From NCBI GenBank assembly GCA_905250885.1, contig CAJNOQ010001815.1:1-28281 (forward strand): 28,281 bases of DNA. The letters are read 5' to 3'. This stretch comes from Didymodactylos carnosus (lineage: Eukaryota > Rotifera > Eurotatoria > Philodinida > Philodinidae). The notes below the pieces were generated by a model that made no database searches, was not told the origin of the DNA, and saw only the letters and a program-made list of their open reading frames with translations. Every line of letters starts with the position of its first letter. The stretch's first letter is position 1. A program made the position numbers and the translations under genes. Shown here piece after piece: positions 11,085 to 20,598 of the stretch.

Positions 11085-11112
11085 TTTCGGTATGTACTCA
11101 TACCATCATCAG
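11085..11112 (-). ncRNA. Hammerhead-ribozyme-like motif, copy 1
   Basis: On the minus strand: CTGATGA (11112-11106), one extra T, stem GGTATG, loop AGTA, stem CATACC, then GAAA (11088-11085) and GCTTG. This is the CUGAUGA - stem II - GAAA core of hammerhead ribozymes, which are known in Penelope-like elements and retrozymes, including in rotifers. The extra base between core and stem II is non-canonical, and convincing stems I and III were not found, so activity is doubtful. Confidence 0.45.
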
Positions 11113-11430
11113 AAACTAAAACTTGTTTACTTCTTTTATTATAAAACTGTTTATTAGATACGACACTTTGCAGAAAATGGAGAAAAATTACAGAAGAATG
11201 GTAAAGAAAAGATGCGCACAAAATAGTTGTTGTACGAAATAAAATGAGGAAAAAAACTTGTTTTTGTAGTTCGACAATAACTTCCAACATTTCATCAGAC
11301 AAGACAATAGAAAACATCTTGAGCAAAAAACAAGAGACTATAGAAAATAAGTTAGTCTCACAGTACTAATGTTGCTATCACATTACACTAACACAATACG
11401 TTAAGATATAAATATCTATGTTTTTTTCAG

Positions 11431-11829
11431 AAAATCCCAAAAAAAGACGTACTGTGTTGGATACTACTCAATCATCATCGATCTCAAAACAGATTATGAT
11501 AAAAAAGCCACCCGATGAAACAACTAACACATAGCGAATTACGTTAGCTTGGTGAACAAAAAATATTTCCAGAATACACTTTCACGGATCACCGGATAGA
11601 AAAAATTTAGGACGGATACTTAGTTATTAGAAGATCGCGGATGAGCGGACAAAAAGGTAGAAACAATTTCGTCTGCAGTGGCATAATTTAGAAAAAACAT
11701 GTTTGAAAATCTACTGTTGCTGATGTAAAAGCAAAAAGATGATCTCAACAAATATCTCCTTCACTTTTCAGACTTCGTACAAAAAAATGACGAGAAAAAA
11801 ACAATAATCAAAGAGCCAGAAAATGTTTG
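11431..11829 (+). pseudogene. Decayed coding remnant, family unrecognised
   Basis: After a good acceptor (TGTTTTTTTCAG, ending 11430) the frame reads NPKKRRTVLDTTQSSSISKQ (basic, nuclear-signal-like) to a stop near 11532. Further on, in shifting frames, come EQKIFPEYTFTDHRIEKI, then QWHNLEKTCLKIYCC, then KDDLNKYLLHFSDFVQKNDE ending at about 11829. The fragments look like protein but are joined only through several indels and stops. Unknown family; a transposase or a host pseudogene are both possible. Confidence 0.3.
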
Positions 11830-12097
11830 ATAATAACAAATGAAGAATATAAACTTTTATACAGTCAGCGAATACCTCCTCGAAATAATTTCAGACCGAC
11901 GACCTTTTTCACAATATATATATTTATATATATTAATCGTCCATTACTGTTTTCCGTTACTTATTTTCAAAAAATTTCTCGTTCACTCCCTTCGTACATA
12001 TTAACCCACGTAAACGCTAAATAACCTCAAATAATCAAGCACAACGTAAATAATTTTCTTTTTATATTTTCTACAACACTAATAAAGATTATTTTAG

Positions 12098-12543
12098 ATA
12101 GAATGCTGGATTCATTGCTAAGAAAATCCCTGGAGGAAGCAATAAGTGAACTGGAGACTTATTGCTTGGAGGTGGTAAAAGTCATGAATAATGAAAATCT
12201 AACGAAAAACCTAACAGCTGATGATCAGCAAAGTATAAAAAATATTATTAACAATGCATACAGGTGGTTAGGTATGAATATGGGTAAGTTGCTTGTCATT
12301 CTATCCTAAAAAAACATCTGATGTTCTTCGTTTTAGAGAGTAGCCAAGGAGCGATTGAAGAAAAAACGAGAGAAGTGATGCAACATTGTTCAGCAATAAT
12401 AAATAAAATTGGTAAGGGAAAGGTGAAATGTCTGCTGGAAAACAATTTCCGACAACAAAGATTAGTCGAATTTCATTTTAGATCAGGAATCGACTCCATC
12501 TCCTCCTCTCAGTCCGTCTACAACATCAAGTGAAACAAACTGA
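12098..12543 (+). CDS. Hsp70-like protein, C-terminal lid exons (partial)
   Basis: Three exons: 12098-12283, 12337-12411, 12482-12543, with introns of 53 nt (GTAAGT...TTTTAG) and 70 nt (GTAAGG...TTTTAG), both phase 1. The product reads SLEEAISELETYCLEV, NLTADDQQSIKNIINNAYRW, EEKTREVMQHCSAIINKI, then a Ser/Pro/Thr tail ending SSETN. This follows the alpha-helical lid of Hsp70 chaperones (pattern LEe....l..k.s.eD...i...i.....WL..N......e.EeK..el...c..ii.ki). The usual acidic EEVD end of cytosolic Hsp70s is absent. An acceptor sits at 12096-12097, so upstream exons are implied, but neither the ATPase domain (no IGIDLGTT-like motif) nor the substrate domain was found in the preceding 2.5 kb. It is either a truncated copy or a gene with undetected exons. 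Confidence 0.7.
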
Positions 12544-12560
12544 AGTAAGAGAAAACAAAT

Positions 12561-12582
12561 GTCAAACCAATAAAGGTTTGAC
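12561..12582 (+). terminator. Poly(A) signal in a hairpin loop
   Basis: GTCAAACC - AATAAA - GGTTTGAC: a perfect 8-bp stem with the AATAAA hexamer as the exact 6-base loop, 18 bases after the stop of the Hsp70-like exons. It is likely the 3'-end signal of that transcript. Confidence 0.6.
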
Positions 12583-13372
12583 GTAAAACTATTGTTAAAA
12601 CTGTCCAATATAAACTTTTTCACTCTCACTCCTCAGCATGTATACTTGCTGCAATGACTGCTTATATTCTGGAAACAAACAGATTCGATTACTAGCAGCG
12701 CAATATTTTTATCCTGTATCTTAGAATCAATAAAGATATAGAACAACAAGTTATATCAACAGCATTTCTTTTAGTACCCATATTGCTAGTGGGCTTTCGC
12801 ACGAAATTATTATAACAGTTTTCTAAGTATATGATGACAAAACTGAACACCTGACGGCAAAACCATTTTATACATTCTGATAGTTTTTGGTGGATGTATG
12901 TTTGTCCTATCAACAACCTTACGTCTGATAACAGTAACAAACATCTCTCAAAAGTGCTAGAAAAAGAGCGGCGTAGCTATTCAGATGTCGGCAGACCTTT
13001 ACCAGGATCCGAATTAAATCAAAAGCAGTGTACTTCTTTCTATTTGTAAAATATTGATTAATATAAATTTGTTTTGTACACTTTTCCATTTTCAGATTCG
13101 TCGCCAAGAACATCGCAATTCGTCTCCAAGCATAGCAATAGAAAGCTCAAGAGAACATATATCGTGTTTTTTTCGTTCACAGATAAAATATAATAAACTA
13201 AAAATATTAGGGCAATACCAAATCGAGTAAATAAAGTGACTTCTTATGACGGAACAAAGAGAAAAAGAATTGGCGTCGACGACAGAGAGAAGAATAAAAA
13301 GAAAGTAAAGAATGCCTCATACATTTATTTCACTTAGCAAGTGGAGCAAAGTCCACGTAACTCCGTTATTTC
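12583..13372. other. Non-coding spacer
   Basis: Small minus-strand frames at 12692-13113 show no family resemblance. Nothing else recognised. Confidence 0.55.
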
Positions 13373-13376
13373 TTAA

Positions 13377-13800
13377 GAGCCATTGTTTGATATGCTCAGA
13401 CAAGTGGAAAATACCGACATTTGGCTGAATTTTTTAGCACATCATCTAGACATTAAGACTAGATTATGGTAAAAGTTTCAGCTCTGGGAAACCTTTCCTT
13501 CGGGAGTTATAGGCGTCAAAAGTAGTACTGCTCAAAACTCGATTTTCTCCGCAGTAAAATTCGATTTTCTCCGCAAGGACAAGGCATAACCAGCTGAAAT
13601 TTCCAGTGAATACTCTAGGCTAATAGTTCCCGAAGTTTTAAGTCCAAAATTTTCCTCCTTCCGTTTCGACAAAGATTTCTGTGAGCATCCAAGTCTCCAG
13701 AGGTGTATGAATAACTCGGTGCAATAAAAAGTTAGAAAACTGAAACCTAGTTCATCTAGTGCCGTTTTCGCCACTGCCTGCCTTTCTCAGACAATGGCTC
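13377..13800. mobile_element. 424-bp MITE bounded by TTAA
   Basis: The ends GAGCCATTGTTTGA and complement of GAGCCATTGTCTGA (13 of 14) are flanked by TTAA at 13373-13376 and TTAA at 13801-13804. TTAA duplication points to piggyBac-type mobilisation, although the end does not start with the usual CCY, so another TTAA-using family is possible. The interior includes a short tandem copy of TCGATTTTCTCCGCA (about 13538-13575). The 80-codon minus frame inside has no match. Confidence 0.75.
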
Positions 13801-13804
13801 TTAA

Positions 13805-15156
13805 CAAAATTAAAAGTTAGTAAAATATTAAAAGGCGAAGTTCACCATCAATAGCGTAACCGATCTGTAAGGATGCTCCTTTCATAATTTTTAAAAACTA
13901 TTGAGCCTGTCGAGAGATATGATGGATATAAGTGAGCTATATGCTTTGTACGCATTAAGAGAATGACTTTTTTCGAACGTTTCTGCTCCTTGTCTCCTAA
14001 TGCGACGTTGAAATACACGTAATTTTCAAAACATTCAGAAAAAAAGTATTTCGCGTTATCCGAAGTTCAAAACTATGGCATATCCTTGGTACAAAAGTTG
14101 TTCAGGACACTCCAGGCTGCAACTGCGTGCAATCGTAGTTAATTTTGAGTAACTTAACAAACACTAATCTTTTTTCTAATGTTGAACAATATGTGAAACT
14201 ACTTCTACACAAAGCCAATCGACATTGAACTCCAATTGAAAATAACGGAGTGCTCCACTTGAAAATTCTTCCGTTCGCATTAGGGACTTTCGCTCTCGTC
14301 ATCTATGCTTCTTTATTAATGCCTAAGGCTAGGGTTGGATTGACTCACGAAAGAGAAAAGAAAACGCTAAACAGGGAACGACTCTAGAGTGGAAATGTTA
14401 AGCTAAGATTTTGCCGTTTTCTTCGTAGCCTTTGATCCTACCGATATTTCTGAACTGAATTTCTTTCCTTCAGTTACAACATAGCTTTGTTCCATCTTCT
14501 AGTGCTGCATGAGACTTTAAAGAGTCCTGAGTGGTTCCTATGAATAACAAAAATTAAGAAAATACTTTCAGATATCTTTTTTTAAATTGCTATGAGAAAC
14601 TGATTACTCTTTTCAGAGAGCTTAAATCACTCAGATTTGACAGAATTTGTTTGTTTTTTTGTCCGCACTACTAAACAAGCAAAAACTTTTGTGATTTTCC
14701 AATACAGATTCCGTTTCAGAAAACTATGTTTACTTAGTATTGTGAGCTGTGTTGTACTGTGCACTTACTTTACAAATCCTTTATTTATTCTGCTGTGAAA
14801 AAGTTAAAACAAGCAGATATGGACTAGACCTACAAGGCTTTATACTATATAAATTCTTCCAAGTTGAAAAATGATAGAAGAGTAGATATATGCGTTAACA
14901 CGAAGCATTTTTCTTGGTTTGAAATTTACGCAGAAAGAAAAACACGTGTATCGTATAAGCCAAATTGTTGTGATTAGCTGTTATTAGAGAAACGAAAAAG
15001 ACAAACAACAGAGGCGAACCCATTATGTCCGTTGTCTATCTTTTGTGATGTTACAAGAAACTAGAGGATTAAAAGAAATGCGAAAACTGGACCGAGTAAA
15101 GAATAGAGCTGCGACAAATAGCGATTTTCTTTTCTTTTTTTCTTCACGTTATATAT
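13805..15156. other. Non-coding stretch
   Basis: About 1.3 kb with no supported gene. The only sizeable frame (14102-14302, minus) has no recognisable domain. Confidence 0.5.
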
Positions 15157-15400
15157 AGTAGAGTTCTATCGTAGACCGTAAATTCTCTATCTCACATACG
15201 ACAAGATGCACATACATTTGGATCGTTAAGAACGTGCGTAGAAAGAAAAGAGGAAAAATTTTCATCAACCGAACGGAAAGAGGAACGAAAAGAATTGCTT
15301 GTTCTCTTGCCTTTCTAAATGTGTCCTTATGTCCCACATACAGATTCTGCATGCTACATCAGGAAAAAGACGAATTTACGCTCTACGATAGAACTCTATT
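15157..15400. repeat. 29-bp inverted repeat pair
   Basis: The left arm 15157-15185 and the right arm 15372-15400 are reverse complements (27 of 29), core GAGTTCTATCGTAGA. They enclose 186 bp. The right arm ends 11 bases before the next element, so they may belong to one composite foldback structure. Confidence 0.75.
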
Positions 15401-15411
15401 GTACGCACGTT

Positions 15412-16291
15412 ATTGGGCTACAAATCCTGATCGGGATATAATCAAGATTCGAATCGGGATATATATCCCGTTCGGGATATCGTTGTATCCCGATCGGGCT
15501 ATATTACTAAACATGTTCAAAAAAGTATTGAAAGTAATTATGATCATCCGCTGATCGTCTTAAGTGAGATTTAAAAGTCTCTTTCAGTAAACTAAAGTAA
15601 TAACATGTGAAATGATCATTCTAGAATATTAGTATTCTCAGCTATGATCTCAAGGCTATCCAATATGCAGAAAAATGCAACCATGTACTTCGAGTGAAAA
15701 ATTATTTTGGCTTCGGTACCTGGCAACCTCTTGTTTTTTCACATGTCAGGTACACCGCCTGGAAATCCGCTTCATACAAACCTCTATATATCAAAAGATG
15801 CAGTAAAGCCTTCTCTACAAAATGCTGAAAACTGCAGGTCTCTATGTATCTTCATTCTGGAGTTATTCAAACAATAGCCACGGACACTATATTTTGAAAT
15901 GGATAGTAGGTTATCATCATCCGATACTTTGGAGATCCCCATGGATCCATATGCAGTTCTGAGTGCTCTATCCGATAACGGTTTTGGATTCCAGTAATCA
16001 ACTTTTACTTTTTTCCAAAGAGAAAGTTTTTCAAAAAAAATCAAAAACAGCCCGTTCCGGATATATTTTATATCCCGATCAAAATAAGCGATTTTTGATC
16101 GAATTTTTATGCAGTACCCAAACGATGCATATAGCCGAACCCCATGGAATCTGAATCAGTTTTGAATCCTCTTTCGAATGACATTGTCCGTTTTTTATTT
16201 GGTTGTTAAGCGGAGGCCAGAAAAATGATTGATCGATTATATATCCCGATTCGAATCTTGATTATATCCCGATCAGGATTTGTAGCCCAAT
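15412..16291. mobile_element. 880-bp element with perfect 54-bp inverted ends rich in GGGAT motifs
   Basis: 15412-15465 (ATTGGGCTACAAATCC...) is the exact reverse complement of 16238-16291. No target-site duplication is evident. The arms and nearby sequence hold about a dozen GGGAT/ATCCC half sites, several as near-palindromes such as TATCCCGATCGGG (15487-15499) and ATCGGGATAAATATCCC, inside 15431-15506, around 16057, and in 16243-16345, where they extend past the right end. No transposase is encoded; interior frames are short. It is best read as a non-autonomous DNA transposon or foldback element with subterminal protein-binding repeats. Confidence 0.75.
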
Positions 16292-17068
16292 CGGGATAAT
16301 CGTATAGGCCGATCGGGATAAATATCCCGTTGGGGATATAAGTCATGACTCCGCACTGTATGGTGACCTTTTCTTTTTTTCATCTATATATCACGTTTGT
16401 ATGTATGCAGCACGTTGTATATAGCGACGTCAGTCCATTCAGGTCATTTTCTTTTCTATTTTCTTCTCTTAGTCACGTTATACATGAGTGTGAGGAAACG
16501 TGACACCACTACACACAGCCAACAGTCTTAATATATGTAAAAAAAATGGGAGGACCGCCTAAAATTCATGACTACAGGTTGAGATTGGGGATGTCTCTAC
16601 GCAAATGAAAGAGCGGTGGTAGATTGATATTTTAGTAAAAAGTTTCTAAATTTAGATATGGTAGACCATCTAAAAAAAACTAAAAACTGCACTATCTCAA
16701 TGCCGCGACTTCCAGCATTCGATAGGATCCAACTGCATCTTTTCTGTGCCACAAAACTTTTAAAAATTCGGTCTCTAGCTGAGGTAGCTGACAGGCCTTT
16801 GAAAGAATAGCTTTGAAGAATGCGTACAGCTCTTAAATGGCAAAAACTGCAGATCTCGAGTTTTCATCATTATGGAGGGCAAAGGTCCTTGTTCGGATTC
16901 ACATCCGAGGTCAGAACTGGTTGATTGAAACTGAAAATTCATTTTTTCTAAATCAGAGGCGAAAAAGTCGGAATTCAGCCCGTAATTCGCAATTTTCTCG
17001 ATCAGAACTCAACTTTTGAGCAATAAAAATATCATATTCGGAATTAGGATCAAAAACTGAGTCAACCG
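16292..17068. other. Repeat-like non-coding stretch
   Basis: The first 55 bases continue the GGGAT/ATCCC series beyond the inverted end. The rest holds no gene. AAAACTGCAG blocks near 15828 and 16844 are loosely similar, hinting at related repeats. Confidence 0.5.
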
Positions 17069-17266
17069 ATGTGTAAAAAATTGGAAGTAGGTGAAGATGC
17101 AATAAGATTATTTAGAAGTAATGCTCAAGTTGATGCATATAATACAAAAGTATTGGCTAGTCTTAACATCGAAGGTGCAACTGCACATGCTTATGACTTT
17201 TGTATTGGTGATGGACTTGCATCAATAAAAGAAAAAGTGTTAAGCAACTATATTGACATTCTTTGA
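17069..17266 (+). pseudogene. Helentron PIF1-like helicase fragment A
   Basis: The frame reads AIRLFRSNAQVDAYNTKVL followed by GATAHAYDFCIGDGLASIKE, the segment of Helitron/Helentron PIF1 helicases between the central motifs and the motif V/VI region (family pattern IRLF.TN..V..YN...L). It ends where unrelated AT-rich sequence begins at about 17240-17266. The Rep/HUH nickase domain and helicase motifs I-III are not present upstream, so the element is 5'-truncated. Confidence 0.7.
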
Positions 17267-17350
17267 CTTTTTTACGTTTCTTATAAAACTAAGTATATTT
17301 AATATAATTGAAAAACATTTTTGTAAAACCATTTTACATACAAGGCGAGC

Positions 17351-17378
17351 TTTCGATACTTCACAGTATCATCATCAG
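17351..17378 (-). ncRNA. Hammerhead-ribozyme-like motif, copy 2
   Basis: Minus strand: CTGATGA (17378-17372), extra T, stem GATACT, loop GTGA, stem AGTATC, GAAA (17354-17351), then GCTCG. Length and geometry are identical to the copy at 11085-11112; three of six stem pairs differ, and every change is compensated on the other strand. It lies in the sequence that replaces the middle of the Helentron helicase, so that replacement may derive from a ribozyme-bearing retroelement such as a Penelope-like element. Confidence 0.5.
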
Positions 17379-17598
17379 GCTAATATGACTGTGAATTTAG
17401 AAGAGAGATGAATATACATACTAGTTGAAACAGGGGAGAACGAAAATACTAGAAAAACTTAAAAATATGTAGTATAGACTCGAGTGATGGTTACATTTTT
17501 CTATTCTGGACTGTTATTTTCTAGACTGTCTAATCGAATATCACTGTCTTTAATGAAATATCATTGTTGGCTAGCTTTTTTGTTCGTGCGTCAGTAGT

Positions 17599-17692
17599 GT
17601 CTCTTTTATTTGTCTTATTTATTTGTCTCTTTTATTTGTCTTATTTATTTGTCTCTTTTATTTGTCTTATTTATTTGTCTCTTTTATTTGTC
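17599..17692 (+). repeat. 26-bp tandem repeat, 3.6 copies
   Basis: Units starting GTCTCTTTTATTTG at 17599, 17625, 17651 and (partial) 17677 are identical. They lie in the foreign stretch between the two helicase parts and give rise to a meaningless hydrophobic reading frame. Confidence 0.95.
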
Positions 17693-17697
17693 AATCA

Positions 17698-18795
17698 CAC
17701 TGTAAATCTAGACGAACCCGGTATACTGGCATATGAAAAAAATGAAATTAAAAGACAAATTTAGGTGGTACTTATGAAAAAGCCGTTGTCAATCTAAAGA
17801 AAGGGATGACAAGATCTGAATTATACGTCGCTTGTAGTCGTGCAACAAAAGCAAGTGGTTTATATTTAATTGGCGACTTCGTTCCATTAAAACCACCTGA
17901 ATCCAATGATGTAGTGGTGATGATGTTCAAAAACATGAGATTCGACCGAATGCTGAAATTTTCACTTGAATTTCCTGAAGAATCTCATGGAGAAAGATTT
18001 TCCGTGATGTTTCATAATGTACAATCATTGAATAAACATATTTTGGATGTCAGATCTGACAAAACATTTTTGTCTGCTTCCATGATAAGTCGTGTTGAAA
18101 CATGGACAAAACCTAGTAAATTGTTATTGGTAACGTACAACATCCTGGACTTGCACTTCTTGCTATACAATGGCGAGCTGATTTAGCAGGGAGTGTCAAG
18201 AAGTTTATCTTATAATAAACATAGTTTAAACCAACCTAGTGACTCTTTGGAAATTGAAGGTTTCAAAGTAATTCATAGACGTGATTGTAATGATATACGA
18301 AAACCGTTCGGTCAAATCACTTATTTAAAAAATGATTTGAAGTATGAAGATATCACCGAAAGATATGAATGTTCAGGCAAAAACCATATTGAATATTCCT
18401 CAATAAAAATTGATGATATTTGTATCATTTCCGTTTACAATTCACCAAATTCATCATTTGATGTCTTAAAACGACATATTGATGAAGTTATAACTGTTTC
18501 AAAGCGTTTTTGTGACAGTATAATTGTTGTTGGTGATTTCAATATAAATTTGAAGATAAAAACCAATTACAAATTTACTGAATATATGGAGTCATTCGGG
18601 TTTACTCTGATTAATAAATTGAATAAAAGTTCAACTAATGCTAAAACACAGATTGACTATTCCTTCACTAATGTGAATAGCTTGAAATCTGATTATTTTG
18701 AAAGTCTTACAAGTTTTCATAAACCAATATGGATAAGAAAACATGAAATTTTGACGAAATTAAACAAATTCGTACAGATATACCTTTTAATCTGA
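17698..18795 (+). pseudogene. Helentron helicase C-end fused to apurinic-type endonuclease (fragment B)
   Basis: After a frameshift near 17764 the frame reads LGGTYEKAVVNLKKGMTRSE and LYVACSRATKASGLYLIGDF (PIF1 motifs V and VI). It goes straight on into an endonuclease/exonuclease/phosphatase domain: MFHNVQSLNKHI (metal-binding Asn), VETWTKPS (Glu), then FKVIHRRDC, KPFGQITYLKN, SIIVVGDFNINL, TQIDYSFTN and SFHKPIWIRK (catalytic His; the usual SDH is SFH). Helicase-plus-endonuclease fusion is diagnostic of Helentrons, the Helitron subgroup with an AP-like endonuclease. An insert at 18118-18232 with an in-frame TAG (18184-18186) splits the domain, and another frameshift lies near 18745. The copy is non-functional. 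Confidence 0.85.
18118..18232 (+). other. 115-bp insertion flanked by 8-bp duplication AACCTAGT
   Basis: AACCTAGT occurs at 18110-18117 and again at 18233-18240. Skipping the interval joins VETWTKPS directly to DSLEIEGFKVIHRR, giving an unbroken endonuclease frame. Net addition is 123 bp (41 codons). Within the insert a different frame reads VQHPGLALLAIQWRADLAG, which looks like protein but is unrecognised. An 8-bp duplication is typical of hAT elements, yet no terminal inverted repeats are obvious. Confidence 0.7.
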
Positions 18796-19004
18796 AAGAT
18801 CTTAAAATTAATGATCAGTCTGATATAATGGAAGTTGACGAAGAATTCTCTTTCGATCGTTATGAAATAGTTGGTGAAAACGAACAAATCGATATAGATA
18901 CGACTTTTAATCTTGAAGATCTTCACACCAGCGATCAATCTGATATGATGGAAATCGATGAACAATCTTCTTTCGAAAATTATGAAATCATTGATTCAAC
19001 CTGA
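18753..19004 (+). pseudogene. Helentron acidic linker with 40-residue tandem repeat
   Basis: In the frame following the endonuclease the protein reads DEIKQIRTD, then FNLKDLKINDQSDIMEVDEE and, 120 bp later, FNLEDLHTSDQSDMMEIDEQ, ending in YEIIDST and a stop at 19002-19004. The two units start at 18785 and 18905, are about 70-75 percent alike, and are Asp/Glu-rich. This is probably a flexible linker between endonuclease and OTU domain; the same frame stays open past the stop. Confidence 0.65.
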
Positions 19005-19714
19005 AGAAAGATTCTTGACCACTTTCTTCTTGTACTTGATTTTAATAATACTACAAACACTGATCAAATTTCAAGTCAGGCTCAAATAATCGATGATTTA
19101 ATCGAAAAATCACCATTCATAACTATGCATAATAAAGACCAGTCCGTCCGGTTAAAGTCGAAAACAGAATATTCTGTTCAAGCGTTGGATTCAGTTTATG
19201 CTAGAACTCGCACGACTGCAGACGGCAATTGTTTGTATAGTTCTCTTTCGATAATAAATATTGAATCTGAAAAACTAACACATTCGATGAGATTGTTAGC
19301 AGTAAATGCCATGATCAATAATAGGGATTATTTTCAAATACTTTGTACACTATTGAACTCTTCGTTTGAAGAACAGTTGAAAAGAACAGCGAGGAATACA
19401 ATATGGGGTGGAGAAGTTCAAATTCAGGCGCTTTCGATAGCTCTATCCCATCCGATCTATTCATATATCCAGTTTAAAGTGATCAAACACATAGACATTA
19501 TATTTCATTGAACATTAGTTTACAGGAATTAGTCGATCGATTTAGTAAAGGAACAGCAGGCGATCATCTAAAATATATAGGATACAAATCCGATATGAAT
19601 AAGCTAGCATTTTGTATTTACTACAACGGTACTCATTATGATGCTCTTTTACCGTTTGAAGATAATCCCCAACAATTCGTACCGCACTTTGACATAATTA
19701 ATATGAGTTTATAA
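19005..19714 (+). pseudogene. Helentron OTU-type cysteine protease domain
   Basis: In frame with the linker, the protein contains TTADGNCLYSSLS, the OTU catalytic Asp/Cys block (D-G-N-C), then LTHSMRLLAVNAMINNRDYF and WGGEVQIQALSIALSHPIYS (helical core). A frameshift near 19508 moves to a second frame with YKSDMNKLAFCIYY and NGTHYDALLPF, carrying the catalytic His. OTU domains are deubiquitinase-type proteases often found in Helentrons. Downstream TAA is at about 19712-19714. One indel and one upstream stop inactivate it; the catalytic residues themselves remain. Confidence 0.85.
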
Positions 19715-20340
19715 ATAAGAAATATAGTTCAACTAGAACAAAGAAGTTTTCATTTATGCGAATGAATAAAGCTTCCGGAACTAACTCCTCGCCGCGTCCT
19801 ATGGGACAAAAAGAGGGCATCCACAGGACCTAAGGGGCAGTTTCTTAGTGCGCTCAAGGATGAATTTTTCTAGCAGCTTGATAAAAATCAATTTGTCGTC
19901 AGTTCATTTTTTGAAGTATACATAACATTCCAATTTCACTTCGAGATTGCCACATTTATTTATTGAGTATATGTAATCACGCAACTACTTTGATATGAAC
20001 ATCTACTTCATCAATAAGCATACTTATGTAAATAAAAGAAATCTCTTAGTAAATTATCAATAGCCTTAATTTATTCAACAATAAAATATAGACCCAACAG
20101 TCTATATCTTCGACATCATTCTTTAGTTTTAGTTATCTTCTGTTCGTGCAGAATACTCTAAGATCAAAGATATCCTTCGATCTTACAGTATATATGTATA
20201 TCGCTGAGTGTTAAAAGATTTCTATTAGACTGATAAAAAAATTAAACATAATTGCTGACAGATTGATCTTGATCAAACTGTCGAAAAGAATCGACCGGCA
20301 ATGTCAGTACACATGAGTTTGTTATAGTTTTGGGAAGAAT
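19715..20340. other. Non-coding stretch, possible Helentron 3' region
   Basis: No gene. A GC-richer patch (19781-19860) contains CCTATGGGACAAAAAGAGG. No clear Helentron terminal hairpin was identified here. Confidence 0.4.
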
Positions 20341-20598
20341 GACATTGAGGAAATCTAAAACGCAGCATATTTACCCCTTTGATTTGCCCTCATTTTGTAG
20401 CTCCAGACAAATTCTGTCAACCCTGAAAAAATTGTACAGATTCTATGGAAAATAAATACATATCACTCAGACACAGTGTCAAATTACATGGATTTTTCAT
20501 GGTTTCTCAAAAGTGTGATACGGAGGAATTTTTTAAACGCAGCATATTTACCCCTAGAATTTAGTATCATTTTGTAGTCCAAGAAATTCTCTATCAAA
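20341..20598. repeat. Direct repeat of about 80 bp, spaced about 177 bp
   Basis: The block centred on AAACGCAGCATATTTACCCC occurs at 20358 and again at 20535. Similarity extends on both sides (GAGGAA before; TCATTTTGTAG and AAATTCT.TCAA after). The second copy leads directly into the 320-bp repeat that starts at 20568. Confidence 0.75.

Noticed and set aside
15234..15554. 106-codon plus frame
   Set aside because: Crosses the 29-bp inverted repeat and the left end of the 54-bp inverted-end element; no domain.
18717..18965. 82-codon minus frame
   Set aside because: Antisense of the Helentron acidic linker; its repeat-like look only mirrors the tandem units on the plus strand.
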